64,000 bases of DNA from positions 338,698-402,697 of the forward strand of contig NZ_QARE02000003.1 of NCBI RefSeq assembly GCF_003052515.2, written 5' to 3'. The stretch comes from Pseudomonas sp. RIT409. GTDB lineage: Bacteria; Pseudomonadota; Gammaproteobacteria; Pseudomonadales; Pseudomonadaceae. Below the pieces are notes generated by a model that worked only from the letters and a program-made list of their open reading frames with translations, had not been told where the DNA came from and made no database searches. Below, piece after piece: positions 45,066-57,461 of the stretch (its first letter is position 1; the number at the start of each line of letters is the position of its first letter). Position numbers and translations under genes: made by a program.

Positions 45066-46676
45066 TCACCAGGCCGCGATGCTTGAGTCCGCCCTCGGCT
45101 CGGTGCCCCCGCACAGAACACCCGTCATCGGGTCTCGCACGATGATCTGTCCACGGCCGTAGTCCGTGGAGTCGTAGGCGATGCTGATGTCGTGTCCTCG
45201 GCGGGCCAAGGCTGCGGCCAGGTCCGCAGAAGCGCCCTGCTCGATCCCGACCTTCTTCGCGCCCAGCCACTGCCAGCGGGGCGCATCCAGCGCCGCTTGC
45301 GGGTTGAGGCCGAAGTCCACGAGGTTCATCACCATCTGCACATGCCCTTGAGGCTGCATATAACCGCCCATCACCCCAAAAGGCCCGACGGGTTGGCCAT
45401 CCTTGCTCAGGAAGCCGGGGATGATCGTGTGGAAGGTTTTCTTGCCCGGCACCAGGCAGTTGACGTGGCCGGGATCGAGACTGAATTCCTGCCCGCGGTT
45501 CTGTAACGCGATGCCGCTGTCTGGCAGGACCACGCCAGAGCCGAAGCCGTGGTAGTTGCTTTGGATGAACGACACCATGTTGCCTTCGGCGTCGGCGGTG
45601 GCCAGGTAGACGGTGCCACTGGCATGCGGGTCGCCCGGGTTCGGGGCTTGTGCCTGCTCGCCGATCAAGGCCCGACGCCGCTCGGTGTAGCGGTCGCTCA
45701 ACAGATCGGCCACCGCCACGCGCATGTGCAGAGGGTCGGTGATGTGATGCAGGCCGTCACTGTACGCCAGCTTCATCGCTTCCAACTGACGGTGCCAGGT
45801 GAGTTGGCTGTCGCGATGATCGAATTCGAACCCCTCCAGAATTTTCAGCGTCATCAAGGCCACCAGGCCCTGGCCGCTGGGCGGAATTTCCCAGACATCG
45901 TACCCCCGGTAGTTGATGCTGATCGGGTCCACCCATTGAGGGTGATAACTGGCCAGGTCCTCGGCGCGCAGGTAGCCCCCCGTCGCTCGAGCATGCGCGT
46001 CGATCCGCTGCGCCAGTTCGCCCCGATAGAGGCTTTCGCATTCGGTGCGGGCCAGTTCCTGGAGGGTTCGCGCCTGAGCCGGGTTGGCGAACAGTTCGCC
46101 CGCCTTCGGCGCCCGTCCATCCAGGAGAAAGGTGTCGAACCAGCTTTGCAGCGCCGGGCTGCGGTGGGCGCTGAATTCGTCCAGCGCGATCTGCCACTGA
46201 TGGGCGACCACCGGCGACACCGGGAAACCGTCCCGCGCCAGCGCGATCGCCGGTTGCAGCAGCTCAGCGAAGGGCAGCGCGCCGAAGCGCCGTGACAGCT
46301 CGGCCCAGGCCGAAGGGCATCCGGGGACTGTCACCGGCGTCCAGCCGTACAATGGCATCTGCTCATGACCCGACGCCTTGACGGCGTCGATATTGAGTGC
46401 TGCCGGCGCATGACCATTGGCGTTCAGGCCATGCAACTGGCCCTTGCACCAGACCAGCGCGAACGCGTCGCCGCCAATGCCGCACCCGGTGGGTTCGACC
46501 ACGGTCAGGGCGGCGGCAGTGGCAATGGCCGCATCGATGGCATTGCCACCTTTTTGCATCGTTTCGATGCCGGCCTGCGCCGCAAGCGGTTGGGACGCCG
46601 CCACCATCCCGCGGCGTGCGAAAACGCTCTGGCGACGGGAGGGATACGGGTATTCATGGGCTGAAAAATTCAACAT
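45066..46676 (-). CDS. Gamma-glutamyltransferase family protein
   Basis: A 536-residue Ntn-hydrolase proenzyme. The autocleavage and catalytic threonine is in ASGTVYLATADAEGN; conserved NPGDPHASGT and VMGGYMQPQGHVQ follow the family. It removes gamma-glutamyl groups. There is no signal peptide, so it is probably cytoplasmic and catabolic rather than the periplasmic glutathione enzyme. The ATG at 46676 was preferred over a TTG two codons upstream. It is followed on the genome by transporter genes for amines and amino acids, suggesting gamma-glutamylated amines as substrates. Confidence 0.87.
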   Translation of the reverse strand: MLNFSAHEYPYPSRRQSVFARRGMVAASQPLAAQAGIETMQKGGNAIDAAIATAAALTVVEPTGCGIGGDAFALVWCKGQLHGLNANGHAPAALNIDAVKASGHEQMPLYGWTPVTVPGCPSAWAELSRRFGALPFAELLQPAIALARDGFPVSPVVAHQWQIALDEFSAHRSPALQSWFDTFLLDGRAPKAGELFANPAQARTLQELARTECESLYRGELAQRIDAHARATGGYLRAEDLASYHPQWVDPISINYRGYDVWEIPPSGQGLVALMTLKILEGFEFDHRDSQLTWHRQLEAMKLAYSDGLHHITDPLHMRVAVADLLSDRYTERRRALIGEQAQAPNPGDPHASGTVYLATADAEGNMVSFIQSNYHGFGSGVVLPDSGIALQNRGQEFSLDPGHVNCLVPGKKTFHTIIPGFLSKDGQPVGPFGVMGGYMQPQGHVQMVMNLVDFGLNPQAALDAPRWQWLGAKKVGIEQGASADLAAALARRGHDISIAYDSTDYGRGQIIVRDPMTGVLCGGTEPRADSSIAAW

Positions 46677-46701
46677 GCGCAAGACTCTTCGAAAACGTCA
46701 A

Positions 46702-48593
<1,892 letters not shown>

Positions 48594-48594
48594 T

Positions 48595-49362
48595 TCAACG
48601 CCCCCTCAGCAGTTTCATCGCGCTGCGTCCGAACAGGCGCCTGGCTGCCGGCGGCTGACGATCCGACTGGCCGAACCGCTGTTCCAGCCAGCGCTGGAAA
48701 AAGCCCCACACGGTGGTGAGCATCAGGAAATAGATCGCGACCACCAGGTACAGCTCGAACACACGGAACGTGGCCGACGTAATAATCTGTGTGCTCAACA
48801 GCAATTCCTGCACGCCGATTACGCTGACCAGCGTGGTGTTTTTCAACATCACATTGAATTCGTTGCCCAAGGGCGGGACGATCACCCGGAACGCCTGGGG
48901 CAGTACGATGCGGCGCATCAGCTTGCCGAAGGTCATGCCCAGTGACCGACCGGCTTCGTACTGGCCTTTGTCCACGGCGCCGATGCCGGCGCGGATGATC
49001 TCGGCCATGTACGCCCCTTCATTGAGGCCTAGGGCGATGATCGCCGCCTGGATATTGCCCGGCACGACCACCCAACCCAGGTCAATGTCCTCGAAGCGGA
49101 AGATCCCGCCCGCCGCCAGCGCGGTGTAGAGAAACACGATCTGCACCAGCAACGGCGTGCCCCGCATCAGCCAGATGTAAAAGCGCACGGGCAGGTTCAA
49201 CAATGGATTTTTCGAGAGCCGCATCAACGCTGCGATCAACCCCAGTGCGCACCCGATCAGCATCGCCAGCACGCTGATCAGGCAGGTCAGCCACAAGCCG
49301 GTCAGGTACACGCCGCTGGGCTGCGACAGGTACTGCCAGAACACTTCCCAATTGAAATTCAT
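48595..49362 (-). CDS. Amino-acid ABC transporter permease
   Basis: A 255-residue HisMQ-type permease with about five membrane segments and the conserved loop [22 protein letters not shown], read here in part as [11 protein letters not shown] single permease gene suggests a homodimer. The C-terminal tail is basic. It is cotranscribed with the ATPase and the binding protein. Confidence 0.92.
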   Translation of the reverse strand: MNFNWEVFWQYLSQPSGVYLTGLWLTCLISVLAMLIGCALGLIAALMRLSKNPLLNLPVRFYIWLMRGTPLLVQIVFLYTALAAGGIFRFEDIDLGWVVVPGNIQAAIIALGLNEGAYMAEIIRAGIGAVDKGQYEAGRSLGMTFGKLMRRIVLPQAFRVIVPPLGNEFNVMLKNTTLVSVIGVQELLLSTQIITSATFRVFELYLVVAIYFLMLTTVWGFFQRWLEQRFGQSDRQPPAARRLFGRSAMKLLRGR

Positions 49363-49386
49363 CGGTCTTTTCCGTTCCGCCGTGAA

Positions 49387-50193
49387 TCAGTCGAGTTTGT
49401 CGCTTTCGACGTGCCATTTGGCGAGCAACTGGCTGTAGCTGCCATCGCTGCGCATGTCGTTGAGGACCTGCTGCACGGCGGTCGTCAATTGCGGGTCGTC
49501 CTTGCGAATGCCCAACCCGGTCAATATGCGGCTGAACGCAGGCACGCCTTCCTGGAACAGGTCAGGCGCCATCGCCGCGTAATAGCCCGCCGTTTCGACG
49601 GTCGTGCCGTAGGCGTCGACTTGATGAATGCGCAACGCCTGGAAAGCGTCCGTATCGGTGTTGTAGACCACCAGTTTCAACGGCGGCTTGCCGGCTTTGG
49701 TCAGGGATTCATTCTGGGCATCGAGCAGCGACTTGATGGTCGAGCCATTGAGCACCGCCACTTTGTTCCCGGACAGATCGTCGAGTGACGTGATGCCTTT
49801 CGGGTTGCCTTTGGGCACGACCACCGACTGGCTGGAGTACATGTAGTTGACGATGTTGATCACTTCCCGGCGCTCAGGCTTGTCGAACAGTTGGTCGACG
49901 ATCATGTCGCACTGCTGCGCGAGAAGCGCAGGCACCAGACCGGAAAAAGGAATCACTCGCCACTCGACCTTTTTGCCACCCAGCCGCTTGGCGATTTCGA
50001 GGCCCAAGTCGATGGTCAGGCCCACCGGTTTCTGCGCGGCATCGAAGGACACCAGCGGCGGCGAATCCATGCCCGAACAATATGTGAGCTTGTCGACCTT
50101 CTGCAGACGGTCTGGCACGGCCACAGCAGCGGATACGAGCGGTGTGCACAGGCTCAAGGACACAAGCGCAGCCAGCGCGGCGATTTTATGCAT
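49387..50193 (-). CDS. Amino-acid ABC transporter substrate-binding protein
   Basis: A 268-residue family 3 binding protein with a signal peptide (MHKIAALAALVSLSLC...VSA) and the typical start of the mature domain, YCSGMDSPPLVSFDAAQK. The ligand is probably an amino acid or opine-like compound. It is the first gene of the ABC operon, downstream of the GntR gene on the same strand. Confidence 0.9.
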   Translation of the reverse strand: MHKIAALAALVSLSLCTPLVSAAVAVPDRLQKVDKLTYCSGMDSPPLVSFDAAQKPVGLTIDLGLEIAKRLGGKKVEWRVIPFSGLVPALLAQQCDMIVDQLFDKPERREVINIVNYMYSSQSVVVPKGNPKGITSLDDLSGNKVAVLNGSTIKSLLDAQNESLTKAGKPPLKLVVYNTDTDAFQALRIHQVDAYGTTVETAGYYAAMAPDLFQEGVPAFSRILTGLGIRKDDPQLTTAVQQVLNDMRSDGSYSQLLAKWHVESDKLD

Positions 50194-50289
50194 GACGAAA
50201 GCTCCGGTTTCGGTAAGAAAGTAAGGGCAGTTCTGAACGTCACAGGGGTACGGGTTGCGGGGCGGATGGGGGCCGCTCTGGTTTGGTTT

Positions 50290-50970
50290 TCAGGGTGAGG
50301 GTCTGGCCTGTTGCTCGAGAAAAGCGATGAGGCTGGGGACAGTGCCCTCGATGTGATCCTTCAGGACGCGTTCGGCCTGCTCTGGATCACCGGCCCGCAC
50401 GGCGTCAAGGATCACTGCGTGCTCATCCCGCGCACTGAGCGGCTTCTCGCCGTGTTCGAGCCAGACGCGCATGTGCGGCTCGATGACGGTGTAGAGCGCC
50501 GATATCTGACGCATCAAGCGCGACCGCCCACTCAGGCTGCAGAGGAACTCATGGAATGCACGGTGCCGACTGACCCACTCCGAGCTGTCGTGGCGGTAAT
50601 CGTCCATGTCATCCAGCAGGCGCTCCAAGTGAACCCAGTGCCGCTCGGTAACGTTCGGCACCGCGACACGAATCGCCAGCCCTTCCAAGGCGCTGCGCAT
50701 CTCGAAGACCTCTCGCATCTCCTCGATGTTCAGGCCACTGACGACCGCGCCCCGATTGGGGCGCAGCGTCACCAACCCTTCCGCCGCGAGGCGCCGGAAT
50801 GCCTCGCGCACTGGCATGCGGCTCATCCCGATCTCGGTGGCGATGTCTTCGGCAATCAGGCGCTCCCCCATCCGGTAGGTGCCCTTGCAAATGGCATCGA
50901 GCAGAAACGCGTACGCCTCTTCTTCGGCGGTCGCGGGTGCAGACGGGGTGTATCCAGAGACGAGACGCAT
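50290..50970 (-). CDS. FadR/VanR-type GntR transcriptional regulator
   Basis: A 226-residue GntR regulator. The winged helix includes EIGMSRMPVREAFRRLAAEG; the FCD domain contains the histidines in HRAFHEFL and DHIEGT. The ATG at 50970 is preferred to a GTG twelve codons upstream, which would overlap its operator. It probably controls the adjacent transporter and catabolic genes; a strong dyad lies just upstream. Confidence 0.87.
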   Translation of the reverse strand: MRLVSGYTPSAPATAEEEAYAFLLDAICKGTYRMGERLIAEDIATEIGMSRMPVREAFRRLAAEGLVTLRPNRGAVVSGLNIEEMREVFEMRSALEGLAIRVAVPNVTERHWVHLERLLDDMDDYRHDSSEWVSRHRAFHEFLCSLSGRSRLMRQISALYTVIEPHMRVWLEHGEKPLSARDEHAVILDAVRAGDPEQAERVLKDHIEGTVPSLIAFLEQQARPSP

Positions 50971-50989
50971 GGCGTTACCTTTGAATTTT

Positions 50990-51013
50990 TGTATCCAATT
51001 ATCCACGGATACA
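50990..51013. promoter_or_regulatory. Dyad operator upstream of the second GntR gene
   Basis: TGTATCC (50990-50996) and GGATACA (51007-51013) form a perfect 7-bp inverted repeat around 10 bases, 20 bases before the gntR start. It resembles FadR-subfamily operators with TGTATxC half-sites and suggests autoregulation. Confidence 0.65.
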
Positions 51014-51310
51014 CCAAAGCAAAAGCGATGCCAGCGTTGCCCTGTCGAGCTAAGTGACTGATGTTGGGAGCAATGGACCTAAGGGTTGAGCCAAAGCGGC
51101 TCGGTGGGCTGCTACTTAACGGACCAGCCGCGAACGAACTCGCACAACAAGTGTGCGCTGGGAAACCGCTTCAGAGGGGACGCCATGGCCAGCGCGGATG
51201 GCGTCGAACGGATGCCACGCGATCCGTGCAGGAGTGAGCGATGATCTGCCCATCCTGCTCGCGGTCGGCTCAGCGCCTTTCACCAGCAAGCGCTGAGGAC
51301 GGTTTGCGCT
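51014..51310. other. Gap between aminotransferase and second GntR gene
   Basis: No gene is seen. It holds a small hairpin (GAGCC/GGCTC near 51090-51104) without a T tract. Together with the operator just downstream it should contain the gntR promoter. Confidence 0.5.
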
Positions 51311-52561
51311 TTACGTCAATTCGGCCAGGCAAGCCTCGAGAATGTCCAATCCTTCCTCCATGACCTGCGGCTCGATGGTCAGCGGTGCCAGCAATCGGAC
51401 GATGTGCCGGGACTTACCGCTGGGCATCAATAGCAGACCCCGCTCGCGGGCGCTCTCCAGCAGTTGGGCCATTTGCGCAGTGCCCGGTTTCCCGTCAGCG
51501 GTGCACAGCTCAATGCCGCGCATCGCGCCCACGCCGGTCAAGCGCCCCAGACAGGGCGTCAAGTTCTGACTTTTCCAGCGCTCGTAGCGCTGCACCACTG
51601 CTGTGGAATAGGCCTCACCCCAGGTGGCCAGGCGCTCGTCGCTCATTTGGTCGAGGGTCGCCAGCCCGGCCGCGCAGGCGATGGGGTTGCCCGAATAGGT
51701 CCCGCCAAGCCCGCCCTTGGGCAGCGTATCCATCAACGCCTTGCGTCCCACCACCGCGCCCAGTGGCACGCCCCCTGCGATGCTTTTACCGAGCAACAAA
51801 AGGTCCGGTTCGAGGCCCAGGCGGCTGAAGGCGAAGCGGTCCCCGGTGCGTCCGAACCCGGATTGGATTTCGTCGACGATCAGCACGATGCCTTTTTCAT
51901 CGCACAGTGCGCGCAGCACGCGAGCGAACTCGGGGTCCAGCGCGAGGAAGCCACCCTCGCCCTGCACAGGCTCGATGATGAAGCACGCCACCTCGTCAAT
52001 GTCGATTTCCACACTGAACAGGCGATCCATGGCCTTGACCGCCTCCGCCACCGAGACCCCGCTGTCCACGCTGGGGTACGGCAGGTGATAAACGGGCCCA
52101 GGCAGCAGGCCGACCTTCTGCTTATACGGCGCCACCTTACCGTTGAGGTTCAAGGTGGCCAGCGTCCGCCCATGGAAGGCGCCGTCGAACGCAATCACTG
52201 CGGACTTGCCGGTGTGACCTCGCACGATCTTCAAGGCGTTCTCCGCCGCCTCGGCACCGCTATTGGTCAGCATGCCGCTCACCGGGTAATCGACCGGGAT
52301 GAATGCGGCGAGGCGTTCGATGAATCGTTGGTAGGGCACGTGGGGCGCGGCGTTGAACGCATAGTGGGTCATGCGTTTTGCCTGTTCGCAGATGGCGCTG
52401 ACGATCGCCGGATGGCAATGCCCCAGGTTCAAGACGCCAATGCCGCCGACGAAATCGATGTACCGCTTGCCCTCGTCATCCCAGACCTCTGCATTTTGGC
52501 CGTGGGTCAGGCTGACGGGATGAACGAAGGAAATGGAATGACTGACCGCAGGAAAAGCCAT
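51311..52561 (-). CDS. Class III aminotransferase, 4-aminobutyrate aminotransferase-like
   Basis: A 416-residue PLP enzyme of the GABA/ornithine aminotransferase group. It has TNSGAEAAENALKIVRGHTG, the PLP-stacking block AFHGRTLATL, the cofactor Asp in VDEIQSGFGRTG and the Schiff-base Lys in LLLGKSIAGG. It converts a terminal amine to a semialdehyde with 2-oxoglutarate as acceptor. The neighbouring glutamyltransferase and amine-binding protein suggest GABA or a related omega-amino compound. No succinate-semialdehyde dehydrogenase is adjacent. Confidence 0.9.
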   Translation of the reverse strand: MAFPAVSHSISFVHPVSLTHGQNAEVWDDEGKRYIDFVGGIGVLNLGHCHPAIVSAICEQAKRMTHYAFNAAPHVPYQRFIERLAAFIPVDYPVSGMLTNSGAEAAENALKIVRGHTGKSAVIAFDGAFHGRTLATLNLNGKVAPYKQKVGLLPGPVYHLPYPSVDSGVSVAEAVKAMDRLFSVEIDIDEVACFIIEPVQGEGGFLALDPEFARVLRALCDEKGIVLIVDEIQSGFGRTGDRFAFSRLGLEPDLLLLGKSIAGGVPLGAVVGRKALMDTLPKGGLGGTYSGNPIACAAGLATLDQMSDERLATWGEAYSTAVVQRYERWKSQNLTPCLGRLTGVGAMRGIELCTADGKPGTAQMAQLLESARERGLLLMPSGKSRHIVRLLAPLTIEPQVMEEGLDILEACLAELT

Positions 52562-53305
52562 GTTCGGGCCCTGTTAACGATGAGGATGGCGGTATCAAGC
52601 AATGAATCCGGCCGGCCGACAAGCGAAATAAATGCAGGGGTTTATTCCACGAAGGACTGACGTGTAAGGCTGAAAAGCTTTGATACAGACCCCGGACAGA
52701 GCGCTCACGTGCCCCACGACGCTACGCACTCTCTTCAGCCGGGTCACAACTTTTAATAACGGACTTGTTCGTGCTGAACGGGCACGGCTTAGTTGATTCA
52801 CTACTTGACCCGACGCCCTACCAATGCCCGAAGATTTCGGAAAGGTTTTCAGTTTGCGTTCAGCTTGACCGGCGTACGCTTTCATTCAAGTTCAGGGATT
52901 CCCATTCATGGCGATGCGGGCATACGCGCGCCGGAGAAGGCTCACCCTCGGTGGCCGAAGCCTTTGTGAGCCGGCGCGGTCGGGCAATAGCGGCCCCTGA
53001 GCATAAGGGCGAAAGATGACTGTAGCGTTTCACGATAAAGAACATTAGATGAGGCAGTCGCGTTTCAAGACTTCAATAAAAAACCCACGAGGCGTCAACG
53101 GAATTTTCATCTTTATCCTTTTATCTTGCGCATGGGGCCTATTAGAAAATGCGCCCTCACGCAGGAAGTTTTAAAAAACTTTTGATCACTTCGCACATTA
53201 ACTTAGTTGCCATTTTCAATATAAACAGCGGCCCTTTCCTGGCGTAAGGATCGACCGCGGATGCCTGCGCGCCCGCTTACCGGCGGTGTGCCCGAGGGGA
53301 TGGAT
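52562..53305. other. Long regulatory gap upstream of the arn operon
   Basis: About 740 bases. It includes a direct repeat TTTCAG-N5-GTTCAG (52847-52863) with the 11-base period of OmpR-family response-regulator sites, and a hairpin GGCTCAC/GTGAGCC (52939-52972). An AT-rich stretch at about 53090-53230 follows, where the arn promoter is most likely. Short reading frames here are not convincing as genes. No perfect PmrA box (two CTTAAT-like repeats) was found. Confidence 0.5.
52847..52863. promoter_or_regulatory. Candidate response-regulator direct repeat
   Basis: TTTCAG and GTTCAG are spaced 11 bases start to start, one helical turn, as usual for two-component regulators of the OmpR family. 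It is more than 400 bases from arnB, so it may instead act on the divergent aminotransferase or on an unseen leader transcript. Confidence 0.35.
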
Positions 53306-54466
53306 ATGAATCAGGACTTTCTGCCGTTTTCCCGCCCGAACATCGGTGACGAGGAAGTGGCTGCGGCGAGTCGCGTGCTGCGCTCGGGCTGGATCACCAC
53401 CGGTCCCGAAGCCCAACGTCTGGAGAGAGAATTCGCCGAGCGCTGCGGCGCAGAGCAGGCGGTTGCCCTGTCGTCTGCCACCGGCGCGATGCACATCACC
53501 TTGCTCGCCCTGGGTGTCGGCCCGGGCGACGAAGTCATTACCCCATCGCAGACTTGGGTGTCCACCGCCAACATGATTTGCCTGCTGGGGGCCACACCCG
53601 TTTTCGTCGACGTGGACCGCGACACGCTCATGGTGGATGCGACGCGCATCGAGGCGGCGATTACCCCTCGAACCAAAGCCATTGTCCCGGTGCACTACGC
53701 GGGTGCCGCACTGGACCTGGACCCGCTGTACGCACTCGCCCGTCGCCATCGGATCGCCCTGATCGAAGACGCCGCCCACGCCACCGGCACTCGTTATAAG
53801 GGCAGGCCGGTGGGGGCAGAAGGCACCGCTATTTTCTCCTTCCACGCGATCAAGAACATGACCTGCGCCGAGGGTGCGATGCTGGTCACCGACGACGCAG
53901 AACTTGCCGATCGGGTACGCCGCTTGAAATTCCATGGGCTGGGTGTCGATGCCTATGACCGCATGACCCACGGCCGCAAGCCCCAGGCCGAGGTGATCGA
54001 ACCGGGGTTCAAATACAACCTGGCGGACGTGAATGCCGCGGTGGCGCGAGTCCAGCTGCAGCGCCTGGATGCCATCAATGAACGGCGCACAGCACTTGCA
54101 CACCGCTACCTCGACCGCCTGGCCGGCAGCCCTGCGCTGCCCCTCGCGACGCCGAGCCACCCCCATCGGCACGCCTGGCACCTGTTCATCCTGCGCATCG
54201 ATCCACAACGCTGCGGGCTGGACCGCGACACCTTCATGAAGGCCCTGCAAGCGCAGAACATCGGCAGTGGCATTCATTTCATCGCCACCCACCTGCACCG
54301 CTATTACCGGCAACGCTTCCCCAACGTCAGCCTGCCAGACACCGAATGGAGTTCTGCTCGGCTGTGCTCCATCCCGCTGTTCCCGGACATGACCGAGGCC
54401 GATGTCGACCGCGTCGTCGGCAGCATCGAAACGATTCTTGCCCCAGCAGGAGGCGCCCGCCGATGA
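53306..54466 (+). CDS. arnB: UDP-4-amino-4-deoxy-L-arabinose aminotransferase ArnB
   Basis: A 386-residue DegT/DnrJ-type PLP aminotransferase converting UDP-4-keto-pentose to UDP-L-Ara4N with glutamate. PLP Lys is K183 in [31 protein letters not shown] and [13 protein letters not shown] also fit ArnB. ATG 53306 follows GAGGGGA; an ATG six bases earlier is possible. It is the first gene of the arn operon and shares a 4-base overlap with arnC. Confidence 0.95.
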   Translation: MNQDFLPFSRPNIGDEEVAAASRVLRSGWITTGPEAQRLEREFAERCGAEQAVALSSATGAMHITLLALGVGPGDEVITPSQTWVSTANMICLLGATPVFVDVDRDTLMVDATRIEAAITPRTKAIVPVHYAGAALDLDPLYALARRHRIALIEDAAHATGTRYKGRPVGAEGTAIFSFHAIKNMTCAEGAMLVTDDAELADRVRRLKFHGLGVDAYDRMTHGRKPQAEVIEPGFKYNLADVNAAVARVQLQRLDAINERRTALAHRYLDRLAGSPALPLATPSHPHRHAWHLFILRIDPQRCGLDRDTFMKALQAQNIGSGIHFIATHLHRYYRQRFPNVSLPDTEWSSARLCSIPLFPDMTEADVDRVVGSIETILAPAGGARR

Positions 54467-55473
54467 AGCCCTACCCCATCGAACGCGTGTCGATCGTCAT
54501 TCCCGTCTACAACGAACAGCAGAGCCTGCCCGAGCTGCTGCGACGGACCGAGGCCGCCTGCAGGCAACTGAGCGTCCCGGCGGAAATCATTCTGGTGGAC
54601 GACGGCAGTCGCGACCAATCCGCCGAACTGCTGGTGCAGGCCAGTCAAAGACCGGGCAGCCCGGTGGTCGCCGTCATTCTCAACCGCAACTATGGCCAGC
54701 ACGCCGCAATCATGGCCGGCTTCGGCCAGTGCACGGGCGATCTGGTCATCACCCTGGATGCGGATCTGCAGAACCCGCCCGAGGAAATTCCGCGCCTGGT
54801 CAGCCTTGCCCGTGAGGGTTATGACGTCATTGGTACCGTACGCGGCGACCGTCAGGATTCTGCGCTGCGACGCTGGCCTTCGAAACTCATCAACCTGGCG
54901 GTGCAACGCTCCACCGGCGTGGCCATGACCGACTACGGCTGCATGTTGCGCGCTTACCGGCGCACCATCGTCGACGCCATGCTGGCCTGCAGCGAGCGCA
55001 GCACATTCATTCCGATTCTGGCCAACAGCTTCGCCCGCCACACCACCGAAGTGGTGGTCCGGCATGCCGAGCGCGAACACGGCGAATCGAAGTACAGCGC
55101 GATGAAGCTGATCAACCTGATGTTCGACCTGGTGACCTGCATGACCACCACGCCGCTGCGCCTGTTGAGCGTCATCGGTTTCGGCATGGCGTTTCTGGGC
55201 CTGGCATTCGCCACGATGCTGATTGTGCTGCGCCTGATCTTCGGTGCCCCTTGGGCCGGGCACGGCACCTTCGTGCTGTTCGCTGTGCTGTTCGTGTTCA
55301 CCGGCGGCCAATTCATCGGCATGGGCCTGCTCGGCGAATACCTGGGCCGCATGTACAGCGACGTGCGCGCTCGCCCCCGTTACTTCATCGAAAAGGTCGT
55401 GCGCAGTGCGTCCGTCGTGCCGGTCAGCCAAGACGACTCCCCTACCCCTGTGTTGAATAAGGTTGCGCCATGA
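54463..55473 (+). CDS. arnC: Undecaprenyl-phosphate 4-deoxy-4-formamido-L-arabinose transferase ArnC
   Basis: A 336-residue GT2 membrane glycosyltransferase that puts Ara4FN on undecaprenyl phosphate. N-terminal [16 protein letters not shown], the DDGSRDQS nucleotide-binding motif and the metal-binding DAD in [13 protein letters not shown] are present. Two C-terminal membrane segments (about 230-300) follow. It starts within the arnB stop (ATGA) with an AGGAGG ribosome site inside arnB. Confidence 0.95.
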   Translation: MKPYPIERVSIVIPVYNEQQSLPELLRRTEAACRQLSVPAEIILVDDGSRDQSAELLVQASQRPGSPVVAVILNRNYGQHAAIMAGFGQCTGDLVITLDADLQNPPEEIPRLVSLAREGYDVIGTVRGDRQDSALRRWPSKLINLAVQRSTGVAMTDYGCMLRAYRRTIVDAMLACSERSTFIPILANSFARHTTEVVVRHAEREHGESKYSAMKLINLMFDLVTCMTTTPLRLLSVIGFGMAFLGLAFATMLIVLRLIFGAPWAGHGTFVLFAVLFVFTGGQFIGMGLLGEYLGRMYSDVRARPRYFIEKVVRSASVVPVSQDDSPTPVLNKVAP

Positions 55474-57461
55474 GCCTCAGAGCCGTCGTTTTCGCCTATC
55501 ACGATATCGGTTGCGTGGGCATCGAAGCCCTGCTGAACGCGGGTTATGACGTTGCGGCCGTGTTCACCCACGCCGACGACCCGAGGGAAAACACCTTCTT
55601 CGACTCGGTTGCGCAACTGTGCGCCCGCCACGAGATACCGGTGCACGCCCCGGACGACCCCAATCACCCGCTGTGGATCGAGCGCATCGGCAGCCTGGCG
55701 CCGGATTTCATCTTCTCGTTCTACTACCGGCACCTGCTCGGCGAGCCGCTGCTGGCCTGCGCCCGTCAGGGCGGCTTCAACCTGCACGGTTCGCTGCTGC
55801 CGCGCTACCGTGGCCGGGCACCGGCCAACTGGGTGCTGGTCAACGGCGAAACCGAAACCGGTGTGACCCTGCACCGCATGGTCAAACGCGCCGACGCTGG
55901 CGCCATCGTGGCACAACAACGCATCGCCATCAGCCCGACCGACACCGCTCTGAGCCTGCACGGCAAGCTGCGCACCACGGCCGCCGACCTGCTATTGGAG
56001 ACCTTGCCGCTGCTGGCCAGAAACCTGTTGCCCGGCGTCGCGCAGGACGAATCCAAAGCCTCGTATTTCGGACGGCGCACCGCCGCTGATGGCCTGATCG
56101 ACTGGCAGCGGCCGGCCTCGGCGCTGTACAACCTGGTGCGTGCCGTCACGCAGCCCTATCCGGGGGCATTCTGTGCGGTGGGTGAGCACAAGTTGATCGT
56201 GTGGGCGGCGAAGGTGCAGGCGGGGAACGGCGGTCAGGCACCCGGCACAGTGATCGGTTGCGAGCCGCTGCGCATCGCCTGCGGTGAAGACTCCCTGGTG
56301 ATCAGCGCGGGGCAGCGTGGCGATCAGGGCCTGTTCCTGAGCGGGCCGCAACTGGCGCGCGAGTTCGGTCTGGTCGACGGCTCACGCCTGTCGGGCGCTG
56401 GCATGCGCCGGGCCACGCGCCGCACACGCGTGTTGATCCTCGGCGTCAACGGTTTCATCGGCAATCACCTGTCCGAGCGCCTGTTGCAGGATGACCGTTA
56501 CGAAATCTATGGCATGGACATCGGTTGCGATGCAATCGACCGGCTGCGCAGCCACCCGAATTTTCACTTCATCGAAGGCGATATCAGCATCCACACCGAG
56601 TGGATCGAGTACCACATCAAGAAATGCGATGTCGTGCTGCCGCTGGTGGCGATCGCGACGCCAATCGAATACACCCGTAACCCGCTGCGGGTTTTCGAGC
56701 TCGACTTCGAGGAAAACCTGAAGATCGTCCGCTACTGCGTCAAATACAACAAACGCGTGATCTTCCCCTCGACCTCGGAGGTCTATGGCATGTGCCAGGA
56801 CCCGAGCTTCGATGAAGACACCTCGAATCTGATCGTCGGGCCGATCAATAAACAGCGCTGGATCTACTCGGTGTCCAAGCAACTGCTGGACCGGGTGATC
56901 TGGGCCTATGGCCAGAAAGGCCTGCCCTTCACGCTGTTTCGTCCGTTCAACTGGATGGGGCCCCGCCTGGACCGTCTGGACTCGGCGCGCATCGGCAGCT
57001 CCCGGGCGATTACGCAACTGATCCTGCACCTGGTGGAGGGCACCCCCATTCGGTTGGTGGACGGTGGCGCGCAGAAGCGCTGCTTCACCGACGTGGCCGA
57101 CGGCATCGAAGCCCTGGCGCGCATCATCGAGAACCGCGACGGCCGCTGCAACGGCCAGATCATCAACATAGGCAACCCGGACAACGAAGCGAGCATTCGT
57201 CAATTGGGCGAAGCATTGCTGCGTCAGTTCGAGGCGCACCCCTTGCGCGGACACTTTCCACCCTTCGCCGGTTTCCGCGATGTAGAGAGCCAGTCGTTCT
57301 ACGGCAAAGGCTATCAAGACGTCAGCCACCGCAAGCCCAGCATCGACAATGCCCGGCGTTTGATCGACTGGCAGCCGAGCATCGAATTAAGCGAAACCAT
57401 CGCCAAGACCCTGGATTTCTTCCTCCGTGAGGCCATGGCTGAAAAGGCGTGCGCGCAGTGA
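55470..57461 (+). CDS. arnA: Bifunctional UDP-Ara4N formyltransferase / UDP-glucuronate decarboxylase ArnA
   Basis: A 663-residue two-domain enzyme. N-terminal formyltransferase (about 1-305) has active-site N104, H106 and D142, in [12 protein letters not shown] and ADAG. The C-terminal SDR-type oxidative decarboxylase (about 318-663) has NAD motif [10 protein letters not shown]436/E437, Y466 and K470 in YSVSK, and a conserved Arg near SHRKP. Both halves are intact. It overlaps arnC and arnD by 4 bases each. Confidence 0.96.
   Translation: MSLRAVVFAYHDIGCVGIEALLNAGYDVAAVFTHADDPRENTFFDSVAQLCARHEIPVHAPDDPNHPLWIERIGSLAPDFIFSFYYRHLLGEPLLACARQGGFNLHGSLLPRYRGRAPANWVLVNGETETGVTLHRMVKRADAGAIVAQQRIAISPTDTALSLHGKLRTTAADLLLETLPLLARNLLPGVAQDESKASYFGRRTAADGLIDWQRPASALYNLVRAVTQPYPGAFCAVGEHKLIVWAAKVQAGNGGQAPGTVIGCEPLRIACGEDSLVISAGQRGDQGLFLSGPQLAREFGLVDGSRLSGAGMRRATRRTRVLILGVNGFIGNHLSERLLQDDRYEIYGMDIGCDAIDRLRSHPNFHFIEGDISIHTEWIEYHIKKCDVVLPLVAIATPIEYTRNPLRVFELDFEENLKIVRYCVKYNKRVIFPSTSEVYGMCQDPSFDEDTSNLIVGPINKQRWIYSVSKQLLDRVIWAYGQKGLPFTLFRPFNWMGPRLDRLDSARIGSSRAITQLILHLVEGTPIRLVDGGAQKRCFTDVADGIEALARIIENRDGRCNGQIINIGNPDNEASIRQLGEALLRQFEAHPLRGHFPPFAGFRDVESQSFYGKGYQDVSHRKPSIDNARRLIDWQPSIELSETIAKTLDFFLREAMAEKACAQ

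Noticed and set aside
52765..53045. Short open frames on both strands in the arn leader
   Set aside because: No ribosome site, hydrophobic signal or family resemblance; they overlap each other and a hairpin.
53170..53240. PmrA-type box before arnB (ATTAACTTAG)
   Set aside because: Only one imperfect half resembles the consensus, so it is not called as a site.
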